A DNA stretch of 26,577 nucleotides from Bacteroidales bacterium UBA1223 (lineage in GTDB: Bacteria; Bacteroidota; Bacteroidia; Bacteroidales; P3), in contig DBXB01000022.1 in assembly GCA_002309155.1 (NCBI GenBank), positions 920 through 27,496 on the forward strand, written 5' to 3'. The notes below the pieces were generated by a model that had not been told where the DNA came from, did not search any database, and saw only the letters and a program-made list of their open reading frames with translations. The position numbers and the translations under genes are program-made. Positions within the stretch are counted from its first letter, which is position 1. Each line of letters opens with the position of its first letter. Positions 15,559 to 24,300 of this stretch are shown piece after piece.

Positions 15559-15603
15559 GCCAACGCAGGGCCAACGAGAAACCGAGGATGCAACGTGCCA
15601 ACG
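15559..15603. repeat. GCCAACG heptamer cluster
   Basis: Identical GCCAACG heptamers begin at 15559, 15570 and 15597; the first two are spaced exactly 11 bp. Further CAACG occurs at 15591, and its complement CGTTG follows near 15623. No coding frame covers the area. It could be a binding-site cluster or a relic of the same repeat class as the adjacent 11-bp array. Confidence 0.5.
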
Positions 15604-15691
15604 GCCTTGAATTGTGGATGCGTTGAGGGCATACGGATGCCGTTAGGAATAAGCATATAGGAACCGGGCACGGACAAGGAAGAACAACATA

Positions 15692-15723
15692 ATACGATTT
15701 TAGAAAATTAATTCGTACTTTTG
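15692..15723 (+). promoter_or_regulatory. Promoter of the rightward polysaccharide operon
   Basis: TACTTTTG at 15716-15723 matches the TAnnTTTG -7 consensus exactly. The -33 region (about 15692-15699, ATACGATT) is a poor match. The ATG at 15729 begins only five bases after the -7 box, where transcription would normally start, so the mRNA is probably leaderless or nearly so. Confidence 0.65.
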
Positions 15724-15728
15724 CAAAC

Positions 15729-16688
15729 ATGATGTACGCAATAGCCGCCGCTGTAATTATCGCAGCCGAGCTTATTTATTTCGCCATAGCCAAACATTTT
15801 GGCATAATGGACTGCCCGAACGAACGGAGTTCGCACACACGTCCCACGTTGCTGGGTGGCGGTGTGGTGTTTTTTATCTCAATCCTATGCTATTCACTAT
15901 TTCATCATCTGGCATACCCGTGGTTTCTTGTTGCGACGGCCATGCTGGCGGTGATATGTTTTGTTGACGACCTTCATCCGTTGCCCAGCTTGCTGCGAAT
16001 GGCGGTGCAATTTGCTGCCACACTGCTGGTGCTCTTCCAGTTTCAGGTGTTCGACCTTGCTGTGTGGAAAATCGTTGTGGTGATGATTATAGCCGTCGGC
16101 ACGGTCAATATATACAACTTCATGGACGGGGTGAACGGGATGCTTGCAGCCTATTCGCTTGTAGTTCTCTCAACATTGGCGTTTGTCAACATTAGCGTGT
16201 CGCCATTTGTTGATCAAGATATTATCTGGTTTGCAATCATGGCGGTGGTGGTCTTTGGATTTTTCAATTTCCGCAAAAAGGCTTACTGTTTTTCGGGCGA
16301 CGTGGGCAGTGTGGTGATGGGCGCACTGGTGCTGTTTTTGCTGGGTAGGCTTGTCCAAGCCACACCAACCGGAAAGGTGGAACTGGGATACCTGGTGTTT
16401 ATCGGCGTATATCTTGCCGACGGAGGCTTCACCATCCTGAAGCGCATGCTGCGCGGAGAGAACGTACTGCTGCCGCATAGAGAACATCTATACGAAACGC
16501 TTTGCAACGAGTGCAAGATACCGCACCTGTATGTTTCGTTGGGTTATGCTTTGGCACAACTGGTTATCAACGCCTTGTTCTTTGTATTCCCCGACCATAC
16601 ACTGTATGCCGTATGTGTCGCCGTAGTGCTGCTTCTCTGCTACAGCGCCTTTTTCTATTACATAAAGCATCATTTGCCACAAAAATGA
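15729..16688 (+). CDS. Polyprenyl-phosphate sugar-1-phosphate transferase (WecA/WbpL/MraY family)
   Basis: This 319-residue polytopic enzyme would start chain assembly by moving a HexNAc-1-phosphate from UDP-sugar to undecaprenyl phosphate. Family landmarks are present: DCPNERSSHTRPTLLGGG (28-45), FVDDLHPL with the Asp pair D80/D81, NIYNFMDGVNGM (127-138, N130 and D133), CFSGDVGS (187-194, D191), and the HREH loop LLPHREHLYE (247-256) found in WecA/WbpL rather than in MraY. About ten hydrophobic segments cover the length. Tandem ATGs (15729 and 15732) exist; the first is used here. It is the first gene of the rightward operon, ten bases ahead of the ligase-like gene. The exact sugar (GlcNAc or a 6-deoxy-HexNAc) cannot be told. 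Confidence 0.92.
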   Translation: MMYAIAAAVIIAAELIYFAIAKHFGIMDCPNERSSHTRPTLLGGGVVFFISILCYSLFHHLAYPWFLVATAMLAVICFVDDLHPLPSLLRMAVQFAATLLVLFQFQVFDLAVWKIVVVMIIAVGTVNIYNFMDGVNGMLAAYSLVVLSTLAFVNISVSPFVDQDIIWFAIMAVVVFGFFNFRKKAYCFSGDVGSVVMGALVLFLLGRLVQATPTGKVELGYLVFIGVYLADGGFTILKRMLRGENVLLPHREHLYETLCNECKIPHLYVSLGYALAQLVINALFFVFPDHTLYAVCVAVVLLLCYSAFFYYIKHHLPQK

Positions 16689-16698
16689 GAGGTCGGTT

Positions 16699-18033
16699 AT
16701 GAGGAGTTTCGGCAGTTTATTCAAGAACATTCATCCCTTGCAGGCCTTTGAATACGCCTTGCTGATTGCTGTGGCTGCGGTGTTGCCGTTCTCCTGGCAT
16801 ATATCCTTCTATCTTCTCACACTACTGGTTATAAATGCCATCATTTCTGCCATAGTGACAAAACGGCTGGGAATACGGAACTTAAGAAGACTTGGTTGGA
16901 TTTCCCTTGTTGCCATGGGGATTCTCCCGTTGGTTTATCTCGTCTCGTTGATTTATACCACTAATATGGCAGAAGGCAAGGCGGAGGTTGCCAGAAAGAT
17001 GCTGCTGTTAGCATACGCAATAACTTTTCTGTTGTTCGACTGGTCGTTTCTCTCCCGCAAGCATATACTTGGTATTCTACAATTCATGACGGCGGCTTTG
17101 CTGGTTCGCTTTGTTATCCGCCTTGGGATTTCAGCGCACACAATAGCGTCTGGTGGGATGCCACTGTCACAATGCGTGGGATTCTTCTTCGATCCTATGC
17201 ATCACGGCTACCTTTCCATGTACATACTTCTTGCAATCAGCTACTTGGCTTATATCGCATTGTATCAAGAAAACACTAATAAGATTTTCTTATATATTTC
17301 AGCAACTGTTTCCATACTTGCCCTGACGGCTTATCTGTTTATCCTACAATCACGGTCAGGATTGTTGGGCTTATCAATAATTGCCATTGGTTTTATACTG
17401 CTGATATTCCTCGAATTAAAGCGCTATAGACTTGGTGTTTTTTTATCGTGTATTGCTGTAGCTGTTGTGTTTGCGGCATTGTTGACACCAATGTCACATC
17501 ACCGGCTGGCAGACACACTTGCAAAGGTCATCACCCAGGACAAATCAGATGAACGATACATCATTTCCAGAGCCTCCCTCAATGTCGTTAAGGCAAATTT
17601 ACCATGGGGTGTTGGAGCTGGCGACCGAATAGACGAACTGGTGGACGAATACCATCGTATTGGTGCGGAAAAACAATATTGGCGACGATACAACCCCCAT
17701 AACCAATTTGTTGATACGCTTATGACGACGGGCATAGTAGGTTTGTTAGTTCTACTGGCTGTATTCATCGTTCCACTCGTTGACTGCATCCTCTCCAAAA
17801 ACCACCTTTTTGCGTTTTTTCTGCTTGTTATTGCCACGTCTGCGCTCTTCGAGTCAATTCTTGAACGACAGATGGGAATCAATTTCTTCTGCTTTTTCTA
17901 TTGCCTCTTTATTGTTGAAAACAAAGAATATAACAAAATAGATACATGCTTAACTTCGCACTTATCGGAGCCGCTGGATACATCGCACCACGACACCTCA
18001 AAGCCATCGCCGACACAGGCAACAACCTTATAG
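16699..18033 (+). CDS. O-antigen ligase-like membrane protein (WaaL/Wzy_C family)
   Basis: This 444-residue protein has about 10-12 membrane segments and a large periplasmic loop near 280-350. The family marks are LFILQSRSGLLGLSIIAIG, the Arg/Asn-containing RASLNVVKANLPWGVGAGD block and NPHNQFVDTLMTTGIVGLL. This family contains O-antigen ligases, which move finished polymer from undecaprenyl diphosphate to lipid A-core, as well as some polymerases. The presence of another such protein beside the flippase suggests that this one is the ligase. The 3' end is odd: the frame runs 88 bp into the next gene. The final 29 or so residues (SHLSEPLDTSHHDTSKPS and following) are low complexity and probably unconserved. 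Confidence 0.8.
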   Translation: MRSFGSLFKNIHPLQAFEYALLIAVAAVLPFSWHISFYLLTLLVINAIISAIVTKRLGIRNLRRLGWISLVAMGILPLVYLVSLIYTTNMAEGKAEVARKMLLLAYAITFLLFDWSFLSRKHILGILQFMTAALLVRFVIRLGISAHTIASGGMPLSQCVGFFFDPMHHGYLSMYILLAISYLAYIALYQENTNKIFLYISATVSILALTAYLFILQSRSGLLGLSIIAIGFILLIFLELKRYRLGVFLSCIAVAVVFAALLTPMSHHRLADTLAKVITQDKSDERYIISRASLNVVKANLPWGVGAGDRIDELVDEYHRIGAEKQYWRRYNPHNQFVDTLMTTGIVGLLVLLAVFIVPLVDCILSKNHLFAFFLLVIATSALFESILERQMGINFFCFFYCLFIVENKEYNKIDTCLTSHLSEPLDTSHHDTSKPSPTQATTL

Positions 18034-18926
18034 CCGCTTACGACAAATTCGACAGCGTAGGACGGTTGGACAGTTCATTCCCAAAATGTGCATTTTTCAC
18101 CGAACAAGAGCTCTTTGACCGCTTCTGCAACAAGGTGAAAGGGACAGACCGAAATATCGACTGGCTTTCGGTCTGCACCCCAAACTACACCCACGACGCT
18201 TTCATCCGTTACGGCCTGCGCCTCGGTGCCGACGTTATCTGTGAGAAACCGGTTGTGCTGAACCCATGGAATGTCGATGCGCTCGAGAAAGTGGAAGCAG
18301 AGACCGGACACAAGGCATACAATATCTTGCAGCTGCGTCTCCATGACCGCATTGTGGCGCTGAAAGAAAAAGTGGCTGCCGGCCCCAAAGACAAAGTCTA
18401 TGACATAGACCTCACATATATTACCTCGCGTGGCAACTGGTACTACACATCATGGAAGGGCGATGTGCACAAAAGCGGAGGGGTTGCCACCAACATAGGC
18501 GTGCACTTCTACGACATGTTGCAGTGGATATTCGGTCCAGTGCAGGAAAATATCGTACATGTGATGGATTTTGACCGTGTGGCCGGATATCTAGGACTTA
18601 AACAGGCACGAGTTCGTTATTTTCTGAGTATCAACGCTGACTGTCTGCCCGAAAACGCTGTCCAAGGCGAGAAACGTACCTACCGAACACTGAATATTGA
18701 TGGCGAAGAGTTCGAATTCAGCCAAGGATTCACAGAACTGCATACCAAGAGCTATGAAGAGATACTTGCCGGTCGCGGTTTCAGAATCAGTGAGGCAAAA
18801 CCATGCATACAGATAGTCCACGACATCCGCAACGCAACACCGGTAGGGCTGAAAGGCGACTACCACCCATTGGCAAAAATGCCACTCTCGAAGCACCCCT
18901 TCGGATGGGACGATATGAAATTCTAA
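17946..18926 (+). CDS. wlbA: UDP-GlcNAcA 3-dehydrogenase, Gfo/Idh/MocA family (WlbA/WbpB)
   Basis: This 326-residue NAD-dependent sugar-nucleotide dehydrogenase oxidises C3 of UDP-N-acetyl-glucosaminuronate in the Wlb/Wbp pathway. The start FALIGAAGYIAPRHLKAI contains the glycine-rich dinucleotide site; AYDKFDSVG follows. VICEKPVVL holds the EKP motif (E100-P102) and GGVATNIGVHFYDML (about 178-192) the conserved His/Asp active-site segment. The N-terminus matches WlbA proteins so well that the start at 17946 is firm, even though it overlaps the ligase-like gene by 88 bp. It is followed nine bases later by its partner aminotransferase, the standard pairing in which the NADH formed is recycled within the enzyme. 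The preceding 6-dehydrogenase and the later acetyltransferase are not in the window. Confidence 0.93.
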   Translation: MLNFALIGAAGYIAPRHLKAIADTGNNLIAAYDKFDSVGRLDSSFPKCAFFTEQELFDRFCNKVKGTDRNIDWLSVCTPNYTHDAFIRYGLRLGADVICEKPVVLNPWNVDALEKVEAETGHKAYNILQLRLHDRIVALKEKVAAGPKDKVYDIDLTYITSRGNWYYTSWKGDVHKSGGVATNIGVHFYDMLQWIFGPVQENIVHVMDFDRVAGYLGLKQARVRYFLSINADCLPENAVQGEKRTYRTLNIDGEEFEFSQGFTELHTKSYEEILAGRGFRISEAKPCIQIVHDIRNATPVGLKGDYHPLAKMPLSKHPFGWDDMKF

Positions 18927-18935
18927 CTCAATATT

Positions 18936-20084
18936 ATGCCTATGCTTCAAATGGTTGACCTACATGGTCAATATCTTAAAATAAAAGACGAAATAGACAG
19001 CGGAATCCGTTCGGTAATAGACAGCTGCGCTTTTATCAATGGCCCCCAGGTGAAGGATTTTGCCACACATTTAAGTGAGTATATGGGAGGCTGTCACGTA
19101 ATCACCTGTGCCAACGGAACCGACGCATTACAAATCGCACTAATGGCGCTCGGGTTGAAGCCCGGCGACGAAGTGATAGTGCCAGCCTTTACATACGTGG
19201 CATCGGCAGAGGTGATAGGCCTGCTGCAGCTCACCCCGGTGATGGTGGATGTTGACTATGACACCTTCAACATCTCTATTGAGGCAATGAAGAACGCCTT
19301 GACCACCAAGACAAAAGCTATTATACCAGTACATCTCTTCGGCCAAAGTTGCAATATGGAACCCATCCTTGAATTTGCAAGTGAGCACGGGTTGTATGTT
19401 ATCGAAGACAACGCACAAGCCATAGGAGCAGAATACACATTCAGTGATGGGCATCGTGCCAAGACCGGCACGATGGGTACTATAGGCTGCACGTCGTTTT
19501 TCCCCTCAAAAAACCTTGGATGCTATGGCGACGGTGGGGCTTTATTTACCAATGACGACACCCTTGCCGAACGTATCCGTATGATTGCCAACCATGGACA
19601 AAAGGTAAAGTACCATCACTCGGTTATTGGCTGCAACAGCCGATTAGACACAATTCAAGCTGCCGTTTTAGATGTCAAGCTGAAACATCTTGATGAATAT
19701 TGTGCAGCAAGATATACCGCAGCACAATACTATACCCATGCAATCAGACAGATAGACCTCAGGGAACAGTTGTTTATCACACCTGTCGAAGCTCCATATA
19801 GCACGCACGTCTATCACCAATACACAATGAAAATAAGGGATGGACGTCGCGATGAATTAAAATCTTTTCTTGCTGAAAGAGGAGTGCCCAGCATGATCTA
19901 CTATCCACTGCCATTGCAGGATCAAGAAGCATTTAAAGATATCACTTACTACAAGGGGTCGCTATCGGTATCCAAGCAATGTGCATGCAGCGTACTGTCT
20001 TTACCTATGCACACCGAGTTGACAAGCGACATTCAAGACTCTGTGATAAACGCTTTGAAATCATTCCTTAACACACTCCAATAA
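18936..20084 (+). CDS. wlbC: PLP-dependent sugar aminotransferase (WlbC/WbpE, DegT/DnrJ/EryC1 family)
   Basis: This 382-residue enzyme would transfer an amino group to C3 of UDP-3-keto-GlcNAcA, giving UDP-GlcNAc3NA. Family features in order: CANGTDALQIALMALG (58-73), GDEVIVPAFTYVASAEV (77-93), DVDYDTFNI, VIEDNAQAIGAEY (155-167, with D158 and Q161 near PLP), and FFPSKNLGCYGDGGAL (188-203), in which K192 forms the Schiff base. C-terminal YHQYTMKI and MIYYPLPLQDQEAF complete the pattern. The length is normal. Adjacency to wlbA makes the WlbC/WbpE assignment better than a generic sugar aminotransferase. The homologue in P. gingivalis is PorR, which is needed for A-LPS. Confidence 0.92.
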   Translation: MPMLQMVDLHGQYLKIKDEIDSGIRSVIDSCAFINGPQVKDFATHLSEYMGGCHVITCANGTDALQIALMALGLKPGDEVIVPAFTYVASAEVIGLLQLTPVMVDVDYDTFNISIEAMKNALTTKTKAIIPVHLFGQSCNMEPILEFASEHGLYVIEDNAQAIGAEYTFSDGHRAKTGTMGTIGCTSFFPSKNLGCYGDGGALFTNDDTLAERIRMIANHGQKVKYHHSVIGCNSRLDTIQAAVLDVKLKHLDEYCAARYTAAQYYTHAIRQIDLREQLFITPVEAPYSTHVYHQYTMKIRDGRRDELKSFLAERGVPSMIYYPLPLQDQEAFKDITYYKGSLSVSKQCACSVLSLPMHTELTSDIQDSVINALKSFLNTLQ

Positions 20085-20095
20085 ATCCCTTCGTC

Positions 20096-21313
20096 ATGAA
20101 CATCTTAATGCTCAGTCATTATGCAGGTGCACCACAATATGGCATGGAGTACCGCTCATATTACATGGCACGCGAATGGGTAAAAGCTGGACACAGTGTC
20201 ATGATTGCAGGAGCCTCGTTTTCGCATCTTCGCAAACAACAGCCACCCCTGGGAAGGGAGAATATCGACGGCATTGGGTATGTATGGCTAAAAACACGAA
20301 GCTACGAGGGGAATGGCATAGCTCGCGTTCTTACCATGGTACAGTTCGTCCTTGAATGTTATCGCAACAAACGTCTTTTTATTGATTTCAAGCCCGATGT
20401 GGTGATTGCCTCCTCTGTTTACACCTTCGACATATACCCTGCGCATTATTTCGCAAAGAAATGTGGTGCAAAACTGATATACGAAGTCCACGACCTCTGG
20501 CCCCTATCGCCAATGGTGATTGGAGGATACTCAAAATACCATCCCTTTATATGGCTTTTGCAGCGTGGCGAAGACTATGCCTATAGACATGTTGATTTGG
20601 TTGTCTCTATGCTGGACAAGGCCTTTCCACACATGCAGCGGCATGGACTTGACGAAAAGCGCTTTGTCTGTGTCCCCAACGGATACCTGGCAGAAGAATG
20701 GGAAAACACAGACTCTCAGCAACTTCCACAACAACACAAGGAACTGCTTCACTCTCTGCGTTCAGAAGGCAAGACCATCGTAGGATTTGCCGGAGGTCAT
20801 ACCCAATCGACAGCAATGCAAATATTTATTGAGGCCGCTGAAAAACTACGCAACTACGTGAATCTTGCATTTGTCACCATCGGTCAAGGTCCCCAGAAAG
20901 AGGAACTGATACAGTTGGCAAGCAGCAAGAACCTGACCAATATACATTTTTTCCCTCCCATCCCCAAACCACTTATTCCAAGAGCAATAGAATACTTTGA
21001 TATTTGTTATATGGGTGGAGTACATTCCATACTGCATAAATATGGGACATCTTTCAACAAGATGACCGACTATATGCTGTCGCAAAAGCCCATCGTCATG
21101 TCCGTCGATGAACCTGACAGCGTGGTGCAACGCTGTGGTTGTGGTATCCAAGTTGAAGCTGAGAATGTCGAACAAGTAGCAAAAGCCATTCTGGATATTG
21201 CTAGTCTTTCAGAAGAAGAACGGACATCAATGGGTCGCAAAGGCTATGATTATGCTGTCAAGCATCTGGAGTATGCAACTCTTGCCAAGCAATTCCTCCA
21301 AAATATCAAGTGA
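20096..21313 (+). CDS. Glycosyltransferase family 4, WbuB-like
   Basis: This 405-residue GT-B enzyme is probably a lipid-linked oligosaccharide glycosyltransferase. MNILMLSHYAGAPQYGMEYR and MAREWVKAGHSVMIAGASFSH form the N-terminal strands typical of the WbuB/WcaI group. VHDLWPLSPM lies in the acceptor domain, VPNGYLAEEW at the domain boundary, and FVTIGQGPQKEEL in the nucleotide-sugar region. The usual EX7E is replaced by the WbuB-type block YGTSFNKMTDYMLSQKPIV. It sits 11 bases after wlbC and its stop TGA shares one base with the next ATG, so it belongs to the same transcript. Its place after WlbA/WlbC suggests, without proof, that the 3-amino-uronate sugar is its donor. Confidence 0.87.
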   Translation: MNILMLSHYAGAPQYGMEYRSYYMAREWVKAGHSVMIAGASFSHLRKQQPPLGRENIDGIGYVWLKTRSYEGNGIARVLTMVQFVLECYRNKRLFIDFKPDVVIASSVYTFDIYPAHYFAKKCGAKLIYEVHDLWPLSPMVIGGYSKYHPFIWLLQRGEDYAYRHVDLVVSMLDKAFPHMQRHGLDEKRFVCVPNGYLAEEWENTDSQQLPQQHKELLHSLRSEGKTIVGFAGGHTQSTAMQIFIEAAEKLRNYVNLAFVTIGQGPQKEELIQLASSKNLTNIHFFPPIPKPLIPRAIEYFDICYMGGVHSILHKYGTSFNKMTDYMLSQKPIVMSVDEPDSVVQRCGCGIQVEAENVEQVAKAILDIASLSEEERTSMGRKGYDYAVKHLEYATLAKQFLQNIK

Positions 21314-24300
21314 TGCAACTCTTTACCGACAAGCTACACCGTATTGCCTACGCCACCGATGCAAGTGCCTATCGGGAAATGCCAATGGGAGTGGCGTATC
21401 CAGAGTCGGTGGAGGACGTCAAGGATTTGTTACGGTTGGCACGGGAGCGAAAAACATGTATTATTCCGCGTGCGGCTGGAACATCCATTGCTGGACAGGT
21501 GGTAGGCGACGGCATAGTGGCCGACATCAGTCGCCACATGAACAAGGTTCTTGAAATCAACACCGAAGAACGTTGGGTGCGAGTGCAACCTGGTGTTATC
21601 CGTGACGAACTGAACTTGACACTAAAGCCTCACGGACTTTTTTTCAGCCCCGAGACCTCTACTAGCAACCGCTGCTGTATAGGCGGCATGTTTGGCAATA
21701 ATTCCTGCGGCTCACATTCATTGATTTATGGCGGTACTCGTGATCACGTTATTGCGGTAAAAGGTGTTCTCTCCGACGGTTCTGAATTCGACTCATCCAA
21801 ACGCGACGGAAGCGGCCTATGGAAACAAGTCTATAACCAGCTAGAAACATGGCAATCAGATAATAAAATCTGCCAATTGCTCCTTGCAAACTACCCTGAC
21901 CGCAGCCTTCGCCGCCGTAGTTGTGGTTACGCCATCGACGAGGCGATACTCCCCTTAAAATCGGGCAATCAAGCAATCGGGCAATCAAGCAATGATATTG
22001 ATATCTGCAAGCTCCTCGCAGGTTCAGAAGGCACGCTCGCCTTCATCACCGAGCTGAAACTGTCGCTCGACCCGCTGCCATCTGACAAGACAATGGTTGT
22101 ATGCGCACACTGCAATTCCCTTGAAGACAGTTTCCAATCTAACCTCGTGGCACTGCGGCACAACCCGGTTGCAGTGGAATTGATGGATGGGCGGATACTC
22201 GAACTCTGTAGCCACAACAAAGAACAAGAGCGCAACCGTTTCTTTGTCAACGGCAATCCAGCCGCCATCATCATCGCTGAGTTTAACGGTGACAAAATGG
22301 AAGAACAAGCGGCAGCATTCGAGAAAGAAGTTATAGAGAGAGGTTTGGCCTATTGCAACACTCGTGTATATGGCTGCGACATTCAGCGTGTATGGGCATT
22401 GCGTAAGGCGGGACTCGGGGTGTTGAGCGGCATGAAAGGCGATGCTAAACCGATAGGGGTTATCGAAGACACTGCTGTCTCGCCCGAACGCCTGCCGGCA
22501 TATATGGCAGATTTTCAAACAATGCTTAACCGCCTGAATCTAAACTGTGTATATTATGGCCATATAGGTACTGGCGAACTGCATCTGCGCCCAATCTTGA
22601 ACATCAAGAACCGTCACGACCGCGAACTCTTTCGTCAAGTTGCATACGAAACAGCTGAGCTTGTCAAGAAACATCACGGAAGCCTCAGCGGAGAACATGG
22701 TGACGGTCGACTGCGAGGCGAGTTCATACCGTTGGTTTACGGCACTGAATGCTATAACCTTATGCGGCAGGTTAAACAATGTTGGGATCCAGACGGTCTC
22801 TTCAATCGAGGCAAGATTATTGACACTCCGCCCATGGACACCTGTCTGCGCTACGATATCGACCAAGCTTATCTATTAAATGACATAAAAACGTACTTTA
22901 ACTGGAAATCAGATTTCAACGAAAGCATAGAAAAGTCATGCGAAACATCTTCGACTTTCAATATTCAGCATTCGACATTTGACAACCATCGCGCTCTGAT
23001 GTGCTCCATCGAGCAGTGCAACGGAGCTGGTGACTGCCGCAAAAGCACTCTTATGGGTGGCACGCTATGTCCTGCCTTCAAGGTGTCTCACAACGAAACC
23101 ATGAGCACACGTGCCCGCGCCAACATCATCCGCGAGGCTCTTATGCATGGTATCAACGGTTTAACAATCACCGCACCCGAGGTCAAAGAGGTGTTAGACA
23201 GTTGCCTTGCTTGTAAAGGATGCCGCTCTGAGTGTCCATCAAATGTTGATATGACTCGAATTCGCGCCGAATTGCTGCAGCAGATACACGACAAGAAAGG
23301 CACACCGCTGCGTTCGTGGATGGTGGCTCGCATGGCTTATGTACAGCGCTTGGGACATCTGGTCGCTCCTATATACAATCTGATGGCAAGATGGAGTCTA
23401 TCCTCGTCCGTCATCAAACACTTGGTCGGTTTCGCTGCGGAACGCAGCATCCCCACACTTAGCAACAAGACGATGAGAAGCCAATGGGTTTCGTATAGCG
23501 GCAAGCGGTCAGTTGGTATGGCACCAACAATCAAGGTATCAAAAGGCTCCGTCTATCTTTTTGCCGACGAGTTCACAAACTACATGGAGGCGGATCTTGG
23601 AATCACCTTTGCCAAACTGCTTATACGTCTGGGATACAATGTCATAATACCACAGCATGTCGAAAGCGGACGTGCAGCCATATCGAAAGGGTGCTTGAAA
23701 TTAGCAAAGAAATACGCCATCCGCAATGTAAAGATGCTTGCCGACCGCGTTACCGAAGAATGTCCTCTCGTCGGCATTGAACCCTCTTGCATACTGAGTT
23801 TCCGCGACGAATATCCCGACCTTGTACCGGAATCCCTGCGTCAAATGGCAAAACGACTTGGAAACAATGCATTGCTTTTTGATGAATTCGTTGTGCGGGA
23901 GATGAAGAAAGGCAATATCACAGCCGAAAACTTTAAAGATACCTCCGTAGAGATATGGCTTCACGGCCACTGTCACCAAAAAGCCCTTGTCGGTATAGAG
24001 AAGACCGTTGAGATGTTCTCATTGTTACGCGGTGGCACCGTCCACCGCATAGCTAGCGGTTGCTGCGGCATGGCCGGCTCGTTCGGCTACGAGAAAGAAC
24101 ACTACAAGACATCGCTCGCTATTGGTGAGATGATACTCTTCCCAACAATCAGGTCAGCGGTTGCCAAGCAGCAGGTGGCTGATAGCAAGGGGGATTGTTC
24201 ACTCGTTAATCATTCAACCAGTCAAGCAATGTTTGTTGCTGCTCCGGGCACCTCCTGCCGACAGCAGATATTAGACGGCACAGGCGTAAAAGCGGTGCAC

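Larger units (their letters stand above)
15330..15728. other. Gene-free divergent control region of the polysaccharide locus
   Basis: This is about 400 bp between the divergently transcribed Wzz-like and sugar-phosphate transferase genes. I see no gene in it. It holds a leftward promoter (near 15402-15430), a rightward promoter (near 15692-15723), two AACGTT palindromes (15393-15398 and 15424-15429) flanking the leftward -7 element, a three-copy 11-bp tandem repeat (15508-15540), and three GCCAACG heptamers at 15559, 15570 and 15597. No capsule antiterminator gene of the UpxY type and no invertible-promoter repeats were recognised. Regulation of both operons is probably set here. Confidence 0.7.

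Noticed and set aside
15330..15728. Invertible promoter or phase-variable capsule switch
   Set aside because: I found no inverted repeats flanking either promoter and no recombinase gene, so the Bacteroides-type inversion model is not supported.
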